Below are positions 26,792 through 38,200 of a stretch of DNA of 64,000 nt, piece by piece. Below the pieces are notes generated by a model. The model was given only the letters and a program-made list of their open reading frames with translations, had not been told where the DNA came from and did not search any database. Source of the stretch: Neorhodopirellula lusitana (GTDB lineage: Bacteria; Planctomycetota; Planctomycetia; Pirellulales; Pirellulaceae); assembly GCF_900182915.1 (NCBI RefSeq), contig NZ_FXUG01000005.1, positions 248,001-312,000 on the forward strand, in the 5' to 3' direction. The translations under genes were made by a program, and so were the position numbers. Position 1 is the first letter of the stretch; each line of letters begins with the position of its first letter.

Positions 26792-27781
26792 ATGTCTCAC
26801 GATGTTTACGCCGTCGGCAACGCCCTCGTTGATATTCAAGCTCAAGTCGACGACGCCTTGTTGACCAAACTCGCGTTTGACAAGGGTATCATGACCCTGG
26901 TTGACGATGACCGCCAAGCATCCGTGCTGAGCAACTTCGACCTACCGTCACTGCATCGCTGTGCTGGTGGATCGGCCGCCAATACAATCGCCGCGGTGGC
27001 GGATTTCGGTGGCAAGGCAGCCTTCGTGGGCAAGATTGGTGACGATGACACCGGCAAGTTCTTCCTAGAAGACCTTCGTAATCTGGGAGTCACGATCGAC
27101 GTGGATCCGCTTCCCGATGCCCCCACTGGAACCTGCGCGGTTTTGATCACCGATGACGCTCAGCGAACGATGCTCACCAACCTGGGCGCCTCCGCCAAGC
27201 TTTCAGAAGTCGACATTGACGAAGCCGCCATCCAAAACGCCAAATACGTCTACATTGAAGGCTACCTGTTCACCGGCGAAGACACCAAAGCGGCCGCTTA
27301 CCGAGCCATGGACTTGGCCGTCAAGAACAACATCAAGATTGCCTTCACCGCGTCAGACCCCTTCTTGGTCAACATGATGCGTGAAGAGATCTGGGACATG
27401 ATCCGAGGCCCAGTCGACCTGTTTTTCTGTAATGAAGAAGAAGCTCGCAGCCTGACCGGTTTGGAAGATCCAATCGCATGTGCCAACAAAATTCACGAGT
27501 CAGCCGAAAACGTGGCGATGACTCTTGGCGAAAAAGGCTCGATCCTGATGCACGGCGGTGAAGCCATTCCAATCGAAGGCGTCAGCGTGAAGGCGATCGA
27601 CACAACCGGTGCCGGTGACATGTATGCCGGCGGGATTCTTTATGGGATCACCAACGGTTTAACTTGGCATCAATCCGGCCATCTCGCCTCGCACGCCGCC
27701 GCTCGCGTCGTCGGACAACTCGGCGCCAGACTGGCAAACAAGTTCACAACGGACGAAATGAAGCAGTTCACCACCGTCTGA
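26792..27781 (+). CDS. PfkB-family carbohydrate/nucleoside kinase (adenosine kinase-like)
   Basis: A protein of 329 residues. PfkB signature 1 is [27 protein letters not shown] (59-85) and signature 2 is [12 protein letters not shown] (270-281), with the catalytic Asp and anion hole. The start [19 protein letters not shown] resembles bacterial adenosine kinases and ribokinase-like sugar kinases. It phosphorylates a nucleoside or sugar with ATP in the cytoplasm; adenosine is the best guess from the N-terminal GNALVDI pattern, but the substrate is not decided by sequence. It is divergent from the haem-protein operon. Confidence 0.85.
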   Translation: MSHDVYAVGNALVDIQAQVDDALLTKLAFDKGIMTLVDDDRQASVLSNFDLPSLHRCAGGSAANTIAAVADFGGKAAFVGKIGDDDTGKFFLEDLRNLGVTIDVDPLPDAPTGTCAVLITDDAQRTMLTNLGASAKLSEVDIDEAAIQNAKYVYIEGYLFTGEDTKAAAYRAMDLAVKNNIKIAFTASDPFLVNMMREEIWDMIRGPVDLFFCNEEEARSLTGLEDPIACANKIHESAENVAMTLGEKGSILMHGGEAIPIEGVSVKAIDTTGAGDMYAGGILYGITNGLTWHQSGHLASHAAARVVGQLGARLANKFTTDEMKQFTTV

Positions 27782-28098
27782 TTTCACCGCTATCGCGTTG
27801 TTCAGTTCAGTTTCGGGCCGTAAAGAAAGTCAATCAAACTTTCGATGGCAGCCGAACCTGAACCGAACATAGTGGGTGGTTCCAATCTAACGGGCCGCCC
27901 CAAGCCGATAGGGCAATTCAATGGTCAATCTGGCCAACAATGCCCTCAGGAAGGTCCCGGAAATCATCCAGTGGGGCGGGGTCAGACTGGCGATGGTAGA
28001 AGATCGAGGGAGGGAAACGAAGTTAACTTCGGTAGGTGATTGAGTTATAATCTCAGGCCCCGCCTTAGCTCCCTCCGCTCACGAAAGCCAGTTCAACG
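27782..28098. other. Intergenic region, 317 bp, upstream of oxidoreductase
   Basis: It holds the promoter listed at 28023-28051. The segment 27950-28080 also contains G-rich and C-rich words that could pair (GGGGCGGGG with GGCCCCGCC). No gene is supported. Confidence 0.4.
28023..28051 (+). promoter_or_regulatory. Putative sigma-70-type promoter of the oxidoreductase gene
   Basis: TTAACT (4 of 6) is followed after 17 bp by a perfect TATAAT at 28046-28051, 48 bp upstream of the ATG at 28099. Confidence 0.5.
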
Positions 28099-29490
28099 AT
28101 GCTGAATCCGCGCAAGTCCAAGACTGCATCTGCTTCTCAAGACACCCCCCTTCCAGAAGGCCCTCACCAGTCGGCCTCGGTTGAAGGTTCATCGCTTCCG
28201 CGTCGAAGCCGTCGCGAAGCCCTCCAAAGTGCCGCCGGTTTGGTTCTTTCCGCTGGCGTATTCAGCAGCGTCTCGGCCGCTCCGTCTTCGTCGGCCAACG
28301 ACAAGCTGAAGATTCTCTGCGTCGGCACGGCCAATCGAGCCGCCGCCAACATTGACGGTATCGAGTCGCAAGACATCGTCGGGCTATGCGACGTTGATTC
28401 CAACTACCTTAGCCGGGTATCCGCACGTTTCCCCAGTGCCAAGACTTACGCCGACTATCGCGAGATGATCAGCCAGGAAGCGGACAGCGCCGATGCCATC
28501 GTGATCGCCACCGCAGACCACCATCACGCTCCAGCTTCCATTCGGGCCATCAACGCTGGCTTGCATTGTTATTGCGAAAAGCCGCTGACGCACACCATTG
28601 AAGAAGCTCGCATCATCGCCGCTGCCGCCAAGAAGATGGGCGTGGCAACTCAAATGGGAACGCAAATTCACGCGGTCAACAACTACCGCCGAGTCGTCGA
28701 AATCGTGCAAGCGGGCGTGATCGGTGACATCAAAGAAGTTCACGTCTGGGTCGGCAAAGGCTGGGGCGGCGGCGAGCTCCCTGAAAAGGCGGATCCAGTT
28801 CCGGAATCACTGGACTGGGATCTCTGGCTCGGCCCTGCTCCCAAACGGCCTTACGCGGCGGGACGCTACCACCCTGCCCAGTGGCGACGTTGGTGGGATT
28901 TCGGCCAAGGAACCTTGGGCGACATGGGATGTCACTACATGGACCTGCCTTTCTGGGCGTTGGATCTACGTCACCCGATTTCGTGCGAAGCGGAAGGTCC
29001 TGAAGTGCATCCGGAAACATGCCCGCTGGGCCTGGTTGTGCGTTACAAGTTCCCCGCCCGGGGCGAGATGCCACCGGTGGACCTCACTTGGTACGACGGC
29101 AAACAAACTCCCAAAACAGTCGCCGGCCAACGCGTCCCCGGCAGCGGTGTCATGTTCGTTGGTAGCGAAGGCAGCATGTTCGCTGACTATTCCAAATACA
29201 AACTGTTCCCCAAAGAAAAGTTTGCGGACTTCGAACCACCCAAAGAAACCATTCCGAACTCGATCGGCCACCACGCCGAATGGATTCAAGCTTGCAAGGA
29301 AGGCACGCCAACCACTTGCAACTTTGACTACTCCGGTGCCTTGACCGAATCCGTGCTCTTGGGCAACGTCGCCTTCCGCACCGGCAAGCAATTGGACTGG
29401 GATGGCGAAAATATCCAGGCCACCAATTGCCCCGAAGCCGATCAGTATCTCCGCAAAGAATATCGCCAAGGCTGGGAAGTGACCGCTTAA
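28099..29490 (+). CDS. Tat-exported Gfo/Idh/MocA-family oxidoreductase
   Basis: A protein of 463 residues. The leader has a twin-arginine motif (RRSRREALQSAAGLVLSAGV, 35-54), so folded export with bound cofactor is likely. The Rossmann start is KLKILCVGTANRAAANIDGI, with IVGLCDVD for the nucleotide, DAIVIATADHHHAP and the family motif CYCEKPLTHTIEEA (158-170). The C-terminal domain includes WWDFGQGTLGDMGCHYMDLPFWAL, with the His often involved in catalysis. Planctomycetes carry many such secreted NAD(P)-dependent sugar oxidoreductases. The substrate is unknown. The gene is single. Confidence 0.92.
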   Translation: MLNPRKSKTASASQDTPLPEGPHQSASVEGSSLPRRSRREALQSAAGLVLSAGVFSSVSAAPSSSANDKLKILCVGTANRAAANIDGIESQDIVGLCDVDSNYLSRVSARFPSAKTYADYREMISQEADSADAIVIATADHHHAPASIRAINAGLHCYCEKPLTHTIEEARIIAAAAKKMGVATQMGTQIHAVNNYRRVVEIVQAGVIGDIKEVHVWVGKGWGGGELPEKADPVPESLDWDLWLGPAPKRPYAAGRYHPAQWRRWWDFGQGTLGDMGCHYMDLPFWALDLRHPISCEAEGPEVHPETCPLGLVVRYKFPARGEMPPVDLTWYDGKQTPKTVAGQRVPGSGVMFVGSEGSMFADYSKYKLFPKEKFADFEPPKETIPNSIGHHAEWIQACKEGTPTTCNFDYSGALTESVLLGNVAFRTGKQLDWDGENIQATNCPEADQYLRKEYRQGWEVTA

Positions 29491-29560
29491 AGACATTCCC
29501 GATAGGATCCGCAACTGGACTCGTCAGAGTCCATGCGGAACCACGCTTTCCCGAAGCCTA

Positions 29561-29600
29561 GCCTCACCGGCTACGAAAAAACCTCACCGGCTACGAAAAA
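29561..29600. repeat. 20-bp direct tandem duplication
   Basis: The unit RCCTCACCGGCTACGAAAAA occurs twice back to back (29561-29580 and 29581-29600), identical in 19 of 20 bases, in the spacer downstream of the oxidoreductase gene. Confidence 0.9.
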
Positions 29601-29722
29601 TCGGTAGGCAATCTCAGGACACCTCCTAGCGTGTTTGCGGTTGCCCCACCTGTTCACGCTTATTCAACAGCTCAGCGGTTGCGAGTCGCTTTCCTTGCAC
29701 TCACACCGTACTTTGCTCGCGC

Positions 29723-30958
29723 GTGTCGTTTATGCCCATCGTTTGTGCGCGTACAACGCCTGAGCTATTCTTGAAGCCGATTTCGGCCCTCCACCTTTAC
29801 ACGAGATTTTCATTGCGACATTCATCTTGGGTTCTCGCTTGTTTCAGTGCCTGCTGCCTCACACTCTCGCTGGGTTGCAATTCCCGAGTTGCCGATCCTG
29901 GTAGTTCGAACGCCAACAATCCCGAAGCCAGCACTTCCGGTACAAAGGTAGAGGCCGCCGCGAAGCTGACCGATCCCGCTGAAACCGTCGCGGCTCTCGA
30001 GGCCCTGTCAGCCAAGACCCGGCAAGACGGTAACGGACTGATCATCGAAGTGGACCTGCGTGGTACCGAAGTAGGTGACCAGGATCTGGATTCGCTGCAC
30101 ACATTGCCGCGTTTGCGTTCACTGCTATTGGGCGGAACCGAAATCACCGACGAGGGCATGAAGGCAGCCGGAAAAATCTCAACACTTGAAAACCTCGACC
30201 TGCGTGATTGCGGGATCACCGATGATGGACTCGCTGATCTGGCAGGCCTATCGAAGCTGAAGGCCCTGCGTTTGTCCGGAAAAAGTGGGGCCTGTGATGT
30301 GGGCGACGACGGCATGCAGCATGTCGCCAAGCTATCCAACTTAAAAGTGCTTGCCGTTGATTTCCTCTGGGTCAGCGAGGACGGACTGTCGGCGATCACG
30401 GGTCTGAAGAATCTCCAAGAACTCTATATGGCTGGCACGACGATCGGTGATGATGCCATCGACGTGATGGCTGCTTTCCCCAATCTGAAAAAGCTAAGAA
30501 TCTCGGGGACCGGTATCGGCACCGATGGACTGAAGGCGTTACCCAAGCTGACCAAACTTGAAGAGCTCGACTTAAGCGAATGCTCGCAAATTTTGGACGA
30601 AGCGATGCCACCCCTGGCCGAACTGAAATCACTGCGCAAGTTGAATGTTTGGCGTTTGAATCTTTCCGACAAAGGAATCAAGCCGCTTCAAGATCTCACA
30701 AACTTGCAGTGGCTTAACTTGGACAACACCCGGCTTTCCGACGCGGGAATGCCTTACCTCAAAAACCTAAACCAACTGACGTTCTTGCATCTTGGATCCA
30801 CCTTGATCACCGACGCCGGCCTGGATCCTCTGAAAGGCTTGACGTCGCTGAAGGATCTGAAGGTCACACGCACCGCTGTCACGGCCGAGGGAGTCGAGTC
30901 ACTTCAAAAGTCGCTGCCCAAAACCAACATTCAGCTGAAATACATCGCCGGGCAGTAG
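29723..30958 (+). CDS. Leucine-rich-repeat lipoprotein
   Basis: A protein of 411 residues (GTG 29723; ATG 29732 is an alternative). The leader ends in a lipobox, LTLSLGC, near residue 52, so the mature protein should be lipid-anchored. A spacer rich in Ser/Asn follows, then about ten leucine-rich repeats of the bacterial 23-24-residue type, for example LRSLLLGGTEITDEGM, LENLDLRDCGITDDGL, LQWLNLDNTRLSDAGM and LTFLHLGSTLITDAGL. Such cysteine-free LRR proteins usually bind proteins at the cell surface. No partner is indicated by neighbours; it converges on the desulfurase gene, whose stop is 15 bp away. Confidence 0.85.
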   Translation: MSFMPIVCARTTPELFLKPISALHLYTRFSLRHSSWVLACFSACCLTLSLGCNSRVADPGSSNANNPEASTSGTKVEAAAKLTDPAETVAALEALSAKTRQDGNGLIIEVDLRGTEVGDQDLDSLHTLPRLRSLLLGGTEITDEGMKAAGKISTLENLDLRDCGITDDGLADLAGLSKLKALRLSGKSGACDVGDDGMQHVAKLSNLKVLAVDFLWVSEDGLSAITGLKNLQELYMAGTTIGDDAIDVMAAFPNLKKLRISGTGIGTDGLKALPKLTKLEELDLSECSQILDEAMPPLAELKSLRKLNVWRLNLSDKGIKPLQDLTNLQWLNLDNTRLSDAGMPYLKNLNQLTFLHLGSTLITDAGLDPLKGLTSLKDLKVTRTAVTAEGVESLQKSLPKTNIQLKYIAGQ

Positions 30959-30973
30959 TGCCTCGGCTGACCA

Positions 30974-32200
30974 TCACACGTTCAGCGATGCTGCGATCTC
31001 AGCAACCGCTTGGACGACACGATCGATGTCTGCGGCCGTGGTGGTGTGCCCACAACTGATTCGGACCGTGCCGCTCGATTGGGTTCCCAACAAGCGGTGG
31101 ATTCGTGCGGCGCAGTGGAACCCTGCACGCACGTCGATGCCGAAGTCGTGATCGAGGATCGCGGCGGCATCCGACGGCGGCAACATCGGCCCAAAATCGA
31201 TGCTCGCGATCGGAAGTGCACCGACACCGCCAACAACACGAATTCCATCGATCGACGCCAAACCGTTGTGCAATCGCACCGCGTGCTGTTGAAGTTGCCC
31301 GGCGAATAATTGCCCGGCGTCTTTCTCGCCCGGTCCCCAATCTTGAATCGCCGCCTGCCAACCGGCAATCGCAGCGATGTTCATCGTCCCCGGCTCTAAG
31401 CAACCAGGCATCTCCACCGGCATCGTTTCCGAAAGCCCATCGTGGCCGCTGCCTCCTTGAATCAAGGGACGTATCGTACCGTGCAGCGTCGGATGGACGT
31501 ACAAGAAGGCAATCCCGGACGGTCCACCACAACCTTTGTGGGCCGGCGCCGCTAAAAGCTGAACGCCCAGTGCGCCCACATCGACAGGCAAGTAACCAAA
31601 TGTTTGGGCCGCATCACACAAGACAACGATCTGACGATCCGCCGGACGCTGTTGATTCAGCTCAAGGACCGCCGCGGATAATTCACGAACCGGTTGAACA
31701 ATCCCCGTGACATTTGAAGCATGTGTCAGGGCAATCAATCGCGTCGAGTCGCAAACGCGACTGATGATGCGCTCAACCTGCATGCGTCCGTCTGAATCGC
31801 AGTCGACAATATCGCAAAGATCCGTTGCAGCGAAGATCGGGCGCAGAACCGAATTATGCTCCACTGAGGAAGCGATGACATGTTCGCCCGATCGAACGAG
31901 TCCCTGAATCGCCACGTTCAACGCCACTGTGCAACCCGACTGGAACGAAACGCACGATGAATCTTCAGCGTTCAGGACTTCGGCAAGTCGTTGTCGCGTT
32001 TGCTGGACGATTGTTCCGGCTTGTCTCGCCGACTTGTATTGACCACGTGACGGGCTCGCGCCGCAATCCACCATGAACGCAGCCATGGCTTCGACCACGC
32101 CTTCGCGTTTCGGCCAACTGGTGGAAGCGTGATCGAGATACAAACGTTGAGATCCGCCAGCATTGGAATCAGACATCGGACTCATGAACATCGGACTCAT
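30974..32200 (-). CDS. Cysteine desulfurase-family (class V aminotransferase) PLP enzyme
   Basis: A protein of 408 residues from ATG 32200; the frame stays open upstream only because it lies across the preceding gene. Features: YLDHASTSWPK (20-30), SVEHNSVLRP with the ring-stacking His (115), CDAAQTFG with the PLP-binding Asp (196), PAHKGCGGPSG with the Schiff-base Lys222, and RAGFHCAARIHRLLG with the candidate catalytic Cys363. This fits the NifS/Csd-like family in which the Cys lies in a G-x-H-C-A loop. Its N-terminus holds a 15-bp duplication (MSPMF, MSPMS). It overlaps the 3022-residue gene upstream by 4 bp (ATGA). It probably mobilises sulfur from cysteine, but a lyase role is possible. 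Confidence 0.85.
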   Translation of the reverse strand: MSPMFMSPMSDSNAGGSQRLYLDHASTSWPKREGVVEAMAAFMVDCGASPSRGQYKSARQAGTIVQQTRQRLAEVLNAEDSSCVSFQSGCTVALNVAIQGLVRSGEHVIASSVEHNSVLRPIFAATDLCDIVDCDSDGRMQVERIISRVCDSTRLIALTHASNVTGIVQPVRELSAAVLELNQQRPADRQIVVLCDAAQTFGYLPVDVGALGVQLLAAPAHKGCGGPSGIAFLYVHPTLHGTIRPLIQGGSGHDGLSETMPVEMPGCLEPGTMNIAAIAGWQAAIQDWGPGEKDAGQLFAGQLQQHAVRLHNGLASIDGIRVVGGVGALPIASIDFGPMLPPSDAAAILDHDFGIDVRAGFHCAARIHRLLGTQSSGTVRISCGHTTTAADIDRVVQAVAEIAASLNV

Positions 32201-35200
32201 GATTTTTGGAACGGCCGCCAGATACGCCAAGAACCGATCCCGAACTGAAAGCCGCCAAGAACGATTCCGGCCAGCATCAGGCCCAAGGCCATCGGGATCG
32301 GCATGGACACCAAGCCCACCGCTCCCAAGATAAACAACCATGACGCCGGATGCTGCAACGAAGCCAGCCACGTTTGCCGCCGTCCTAACGCAACTTCATC
32401 GTGCGAAACATTGGAATCGCCTCGCGAATTATCCGGGTGTTCGTCCGTCTTGAGTGACCGCCGACGCGACTTCGGGTTGGGGAACAACGCCGACACGAGA
32501 ACAAATCCAACAATGGCAATGAACAGGAAAAAACGCAAGATCTGCTGGCGCGTTGACTCAGCAAGCGGCGGGTGATTTTCCGCCAAACGAGTCACGGGCA
32601 AAAACGGCTGACTCCATTGAAACGTCCAACGCTCGGAATAACCAGGTGGCGGTGTGACCGACAGGAAACTTGCCCATGGTGCAGCGGCATCTGCGTCCAT
32701 TGCTACTTTGACCGTACCAGACTTCTCGGCATCTTCAAACGCTTCACCCTCGGCAGGAAAGTAGCGAGTCTCTTCGTTCAAGATGTAGCCATCCATGTCG
32801 TCCCAGTTCAAGACCGCATCATCGTCTTCACCAATGATCTCGGCGAACGCAATCGCACCGGCATCGGAAGGCGAAGCCTGGTCGTCAGGCAACCGGCCCA
32901 CCGACCGGGCCAACATACGATAACGTGCAATCCAAAGACGCATCCAGGCGGCAACTTCTTCGTCACGACGTTCAGCCAATGCATCCGACGAGGCCGCGAT
33001 CGCGCGAACGACACTGGACGCAAGCACCTGGCAACGAGTCTCTGATGATATAGGTGCTGTGATCCAGGACGACGTTTCCGGAGCATCGTGTGTGTGCCCT
33101 CGCACTGGAATTTCACACCAATTCACCGTTACCTTGGAATCCGGCGTTTGCGATTCGGACGAAACCAGCCCAAGCAACTCCGGCAATTGATACTGGGAAT
33201 ATCGGTTGGAAAACGCTTTGCTCGCTAAATCAATTTCGGTCAAAACCTCAACACTCTGGCTGAGCCGACTAAAAGGCAATGAAACGTCCCACTGTCGCTG
33301 CCCCAAATCGAGCACCTCACGGGATCGCAAACTCGCAGGCCGCCCCGCTGCCCACACACCCCGCAGCTTGGCGGTATCGGAAACCAACAACGTCAATTGC
33401 GTCTGGTCGCCGGGCAACACATCAAAACGACTGACCACGACAACGGTCCCGTCTTGGGGACGCACCAAAAAGCGGTGATCAGCATGCAACAGCTCAGCCT
33501 GTCGATCGGTACGCGGCAATGTCTCCAGATCAATTGACCAACCGGGACCGGTGATCGCATAGACCGAAAGTGCAACCTCATCATCGGGCTCTTTTGTCGG
33601 GTCCCCTGACCAAGCGAAATCCGCGATCCGCCATCGCGGTTGCTCAATCGGACCAGCAAAGTTACTTCGCCAGCGAACCTGTTCGTTCGTCAGTCGTGTG
33701 GGGACGACGACATCGATCCGGTGCCGTCTCGCATCAAGCACACGGATACCGGGAACACTCACTCGGGAAATCTCGCTAACCGCCAACCGGCCAATCAGCC
33801 GAAACTTACGCACCGGTTCCCCTTCCGGGGTGCTCGGCTGCAGATCGATCCGCATCACCTGCAACGCGGGATCCAGCGTCGGCTGACGCGACGAAACGCA
33901 CTGCGGTTCGATTTGAAGCGAATCACACCATCGGGTCGGAATCGCGATATCGATGAAATCAGGACAGTGCGGGCTGGTGATCTGACAATCCGTTTGCGCC
34001 GTCCAACGACCATCGTCCCACCGCAGCGAAATTCGCGAATCGATATCCAGTGGTTTCATAATCTTCTTCACACGACACGTCGGACTTCCAAATGCCGTGT
34101 CAATCGAACCGGTTCCGGTCACCCGCTGCACCAATACTTTGCCAGCCGTTAATAGGGCCGCGTCGTCCTTCCCACCTTGCTCAACCGATTCCCCTTCAAC
34201 GGGTTTCAGCCACCCCAGCGATGCATTGACCGAACGTGTAATCTGAACGTCGTGAATGTCGTGGGCATGGGAATCCGCCGACTCCGCAACACGCCGTAGC
34301 GTTAGCCATCCCAGGGAAATCAACCGGGATTGGCGAGCTCGTTGCTTGCGGGCGTCCTGCTTTGGCTGAGCTTTCGGCTGCGAATTTCCGGAGGTGTTTG
34401 CTGAAGTATTTGCGGGGGCTGAAGCATCCACGGTATCGGTCGCTGGTTCAGACCTCGCGTTGTTGGTTGCAAGAGGATCTGGATGCGGCATCGACGCGTC
34501 CACTTCCACAACAAAGCCGCCAACGGGTCCGACTAAATAGAGAATAGTCTGATCGTTCTCGCGGACGACGCTCCAAGGCGTTCCCTCAGCACTTGGGGCC
34601 AATTCGGACGACTCGAGGTTGGGAGTGTCCTCATCCGCCGGATCGACCGACGGTGAAACCGTTCCGGTACCCTGTGCGGCATAACGCCAGTCCAGCAACC
34701 TTGCCCCCTTGGGCAAACGCAATTCGTAACGCGTCGCCGAAAGATCGTCATCACTCGCGACCGCTGGCGGCTTCACCTCAGCCAGATACTCGATGTGTTG
34801 TTCCAACGGCGTGATATGAATGTCGTGCCGGGTCAAACATTGTGGATGCGAAGTAACCACCGACTGAAGAATCAGTTCCTCGACCCGTCCGACAGTGGCC
34901 CGATCGATGGAACGCAAATAGCCTGTCCATTGAGCATAAAACTGGTCAACCGACAGCGGTTCCAGCTTAGACATTTTTGCCCAATCGGGACGCACATCGT
35001 GCGCGAACGACCAGGCGATCCAGGGTGGTTCGGTCGATGTAGGACGCACTGACGCCGCACCTGAATCCAGCACCGAAGTTGCGGTCGTCGGTCGCAGTGT
35101 GATTGGGGACGTGCCCGAATCAGACACCGCACCGGGTCGTGGCAAACCTCGCTCAAGACCGCCTTGGCCGACAAACGTTTGTGGCAATCGAACCATCCAA

Positions 35201-38200
35201 GATTCGGGCGAATTCGCATCATCCGATTGCGAGCCCGATCCCGGCGAGTCTTCCGCAGATGATTGCGACGTCGGCGATCCGACGGCAACCCAATCCCGAC
35301 CAGCCTTCGGAACCGTGCCAACCTTGCCCGAATCCGTCACCGTCGAAGAGGAAAGCTCACGTTCATTTGAAATCGTCCACCCCAATCGAATCGGACGAAT
35401 AGGCCACGACAAAGCAGTCAAGTGAAGCAACTGATCGATCCCATCGTCGCGGTTTGCAGACGCATCGGTGGCCACCGCATTGAATGGTGCATCATGCCTA
35501 GCAACACCACTGGCGCCATTATTGGCGGGAAGACCATCCAGGGGCGAAACTCGCCAATTCCCCGACAACAATCGTGCATTGCCGCCACTCGTCCGGACCG
35601 TCACGACTGCCCCGGGAGGGAGCGCCACGTTGGGTGCAAGTTCACACTCAACCACCGTCTTGTCTTTTTGCACATACACCCAATATCGGGTTTGCCATGC
35701 TGAAGACTGATCCCACGGAAAGACCACTTTATCGTCGCTGGTAAACTGAAACCGCAGATCCAGTCGCCTCATCGTCCCCAGCGGAATCGCTTCGCTATCT
35801 TGAGCAAACGGGTCCACTGTCGACGGGCGATCCGTCGGCACCGTCCAGCTCGACAAGGTATCCTGCATCAAAATCCCACCGATCCCTCGTTGCCGCTGAA
35901 CCACCAGGTTCGATATTGCCAAAGCCGGAAGATCGGCTTCCACCGACGCCCAAGGATCTTGCCAATCAACTCGACAACGAAGTGCGATTTCCACATTTAG
36001 TGAATCGGCACCGCGGGTTTCGATCCATTGCCAGCCATTTTCATCGTGCCCTGAACGCAACCTGACTTCGGCACCTTCGTGCTGAAAAGCACGGATCAAC
36101 AAGATCTCGTCCGCTTGATAGGGAAGACGCACTCGACGAGCATTCTGCGGGATGCGCACACGCAGTTGCACTGTCAAACGAACGCTCTGGTTCCGCTGGA
36201 TCGATTCCACGATCGGTTCGGGAGCCCCTGACGGTTGCACCAAGATTGGACTGAGTTGCAGTCGGTAGTCCGCCCGCTCGATCATTGCCGACTCAATCGG
36301 AGGTCCAGGTTGCTGAAAAAACAGCTCGTTAAAAAACGCTTCTGGGATGTAAACCTTATCACCCAAGATTTGCCCGTCCGGCTGCAATGGGACCAGCACA
36401 TCGACCGACCCGCCCAATGGTCCGCCTGGCACCGGCGTTGGCACTCCTCGGGAACCGTCGGATGTTGCCCCATTCCCGCTCGAAGCGTCATCGCTTCGAC
36501 CTAAGCTAGGACTTCGTCCTGATTCATTGGCCCTTTCGGTTTCACTCGTCCTTCCAGTTCGACCATCCACCATGGGAGTATTTCGGGTCGCGGTCCCCCG
36601 TCCCCTCAAGCCACCGTTGCCCCCCTGTGACTGACGGTAGTAAGGCGAATCACCATAGTAGGGTGTTCCCGGCGAGGGGGTCCGTGGGGATGTCGCCGGG
36701 CTGAACGACTGGGCCATCGCTGTCGATCCAAACACACCGAAAGCGACAATCATTGAAATTCGCATCAAGGCCGACGTCGAAAAGTCACTGTCCGCCTTCT
36801 CACTATTCCTCTTGCCACCATCGACACGGTTGCCGTCCAAATCGTCGCGTTTCGATGCCCCAGCGGAATGACTGTTTTCAGCTGTACTTGGCACGGCGTC
36901 ATCTGCAACATCCGATTGCCCCAGCCACTTCGATGTGGTGACCTGCATCGCCGCGATCGTCAACGGGAATGCTACAAAAGTCGCCATCGCGATCAACGTC
37001 GCTGGCCATAAAATGGCGGCAACGAATGCCAAAACGATCCCAATCGCGATGATCCTCATTCCTCCAACGCCAACCATCCGAGCCATACCTAACAACAACA
37101 AGGCGGCAATCCACCCAACGCCACTGAGGAACCCCGACGGCACCAACAACACAATTCGGCTGCCGGGCTCGCGCCAGCTCAACGCCGCGCTTGAGGGGTT
37201 GGATGGGCTCGAGCGGTTGGATGGGCTTGATGAGTTGTGTGGGATGGAAGACGGTTTTGAATCATCCGATGCAGTGAAGTATTGCGCCCATTCCAACACA
37301 CGCCCTAACAATTGCACGTCCGTATGGAACAACCGGGTTCCAGGCGCGGCGAAAATCTCGTCACTGGCATCAATCACCAATTCATCAATGTGAATTCGCG
37401 GTACCGAGTAATATCGAAACCATCCATTGTGCCGTGAAGAGGACACCCATTCCAGATGCAATTGTCGCCAGCGATTCAACTGTTCGGCATCAAATGGAAT
37501 GGAGATCTCGGTCGTTCCGCCGTTCTCATTTCGTCCGACACGCGACAAGTCAATTCGAGCGTCGTCGATCTGCACTTGCATGAGATGCAAGTGATTTGGA
37601 AACGCTAAGTTAAGTGCAGAATCCGATTTCACCAGACAGGTCATTTTCAGAACATCAGTGCCGCTAACCGATGCAACGCTTTGCAATCGCTGACTGAGCA
37701 CGAGACCATGAGGCGGATCGTACCTTCGTTTGTTCACCACGATTGTCGGCTGATCATCCGCTTCGTACCGATACCGTGAATACCGATCTTCAGAAGGATC
37801 CAGCGTTGGCACTCCCACTAAGGCGTAAAGATGGTGATCCAATTGCAAAGCGGAGTCGATCCATACCTCCGCCGCTTGTGAAACGGCATCTGGAATATTG
37901 GGTAAGCCGATCGCAGCGACTGGATGAGGCTGCGCATCCTTGACTTCGGTCCATCCAACCACCCGGCGCCCAATTAGCCATGATTGATGGGAATGCGACG
38001 TGGGCAAAGAAACCTGTACCTCCCATGTCCCTTGAGACTGAATCCATCGCTGTCGTACTTGCGATGGCGAGATCGGTTGTTCGGGTTCGCCAGGAAGCAC
38101 ACGAATGGACCAGTCAAATTTCGGCGGTTCAAGTTCAGCCTGACCGCTACCAGCCAATCTCAACCGCATCACCGAAATCGTTCCAGAAGTTCCCTCCGTC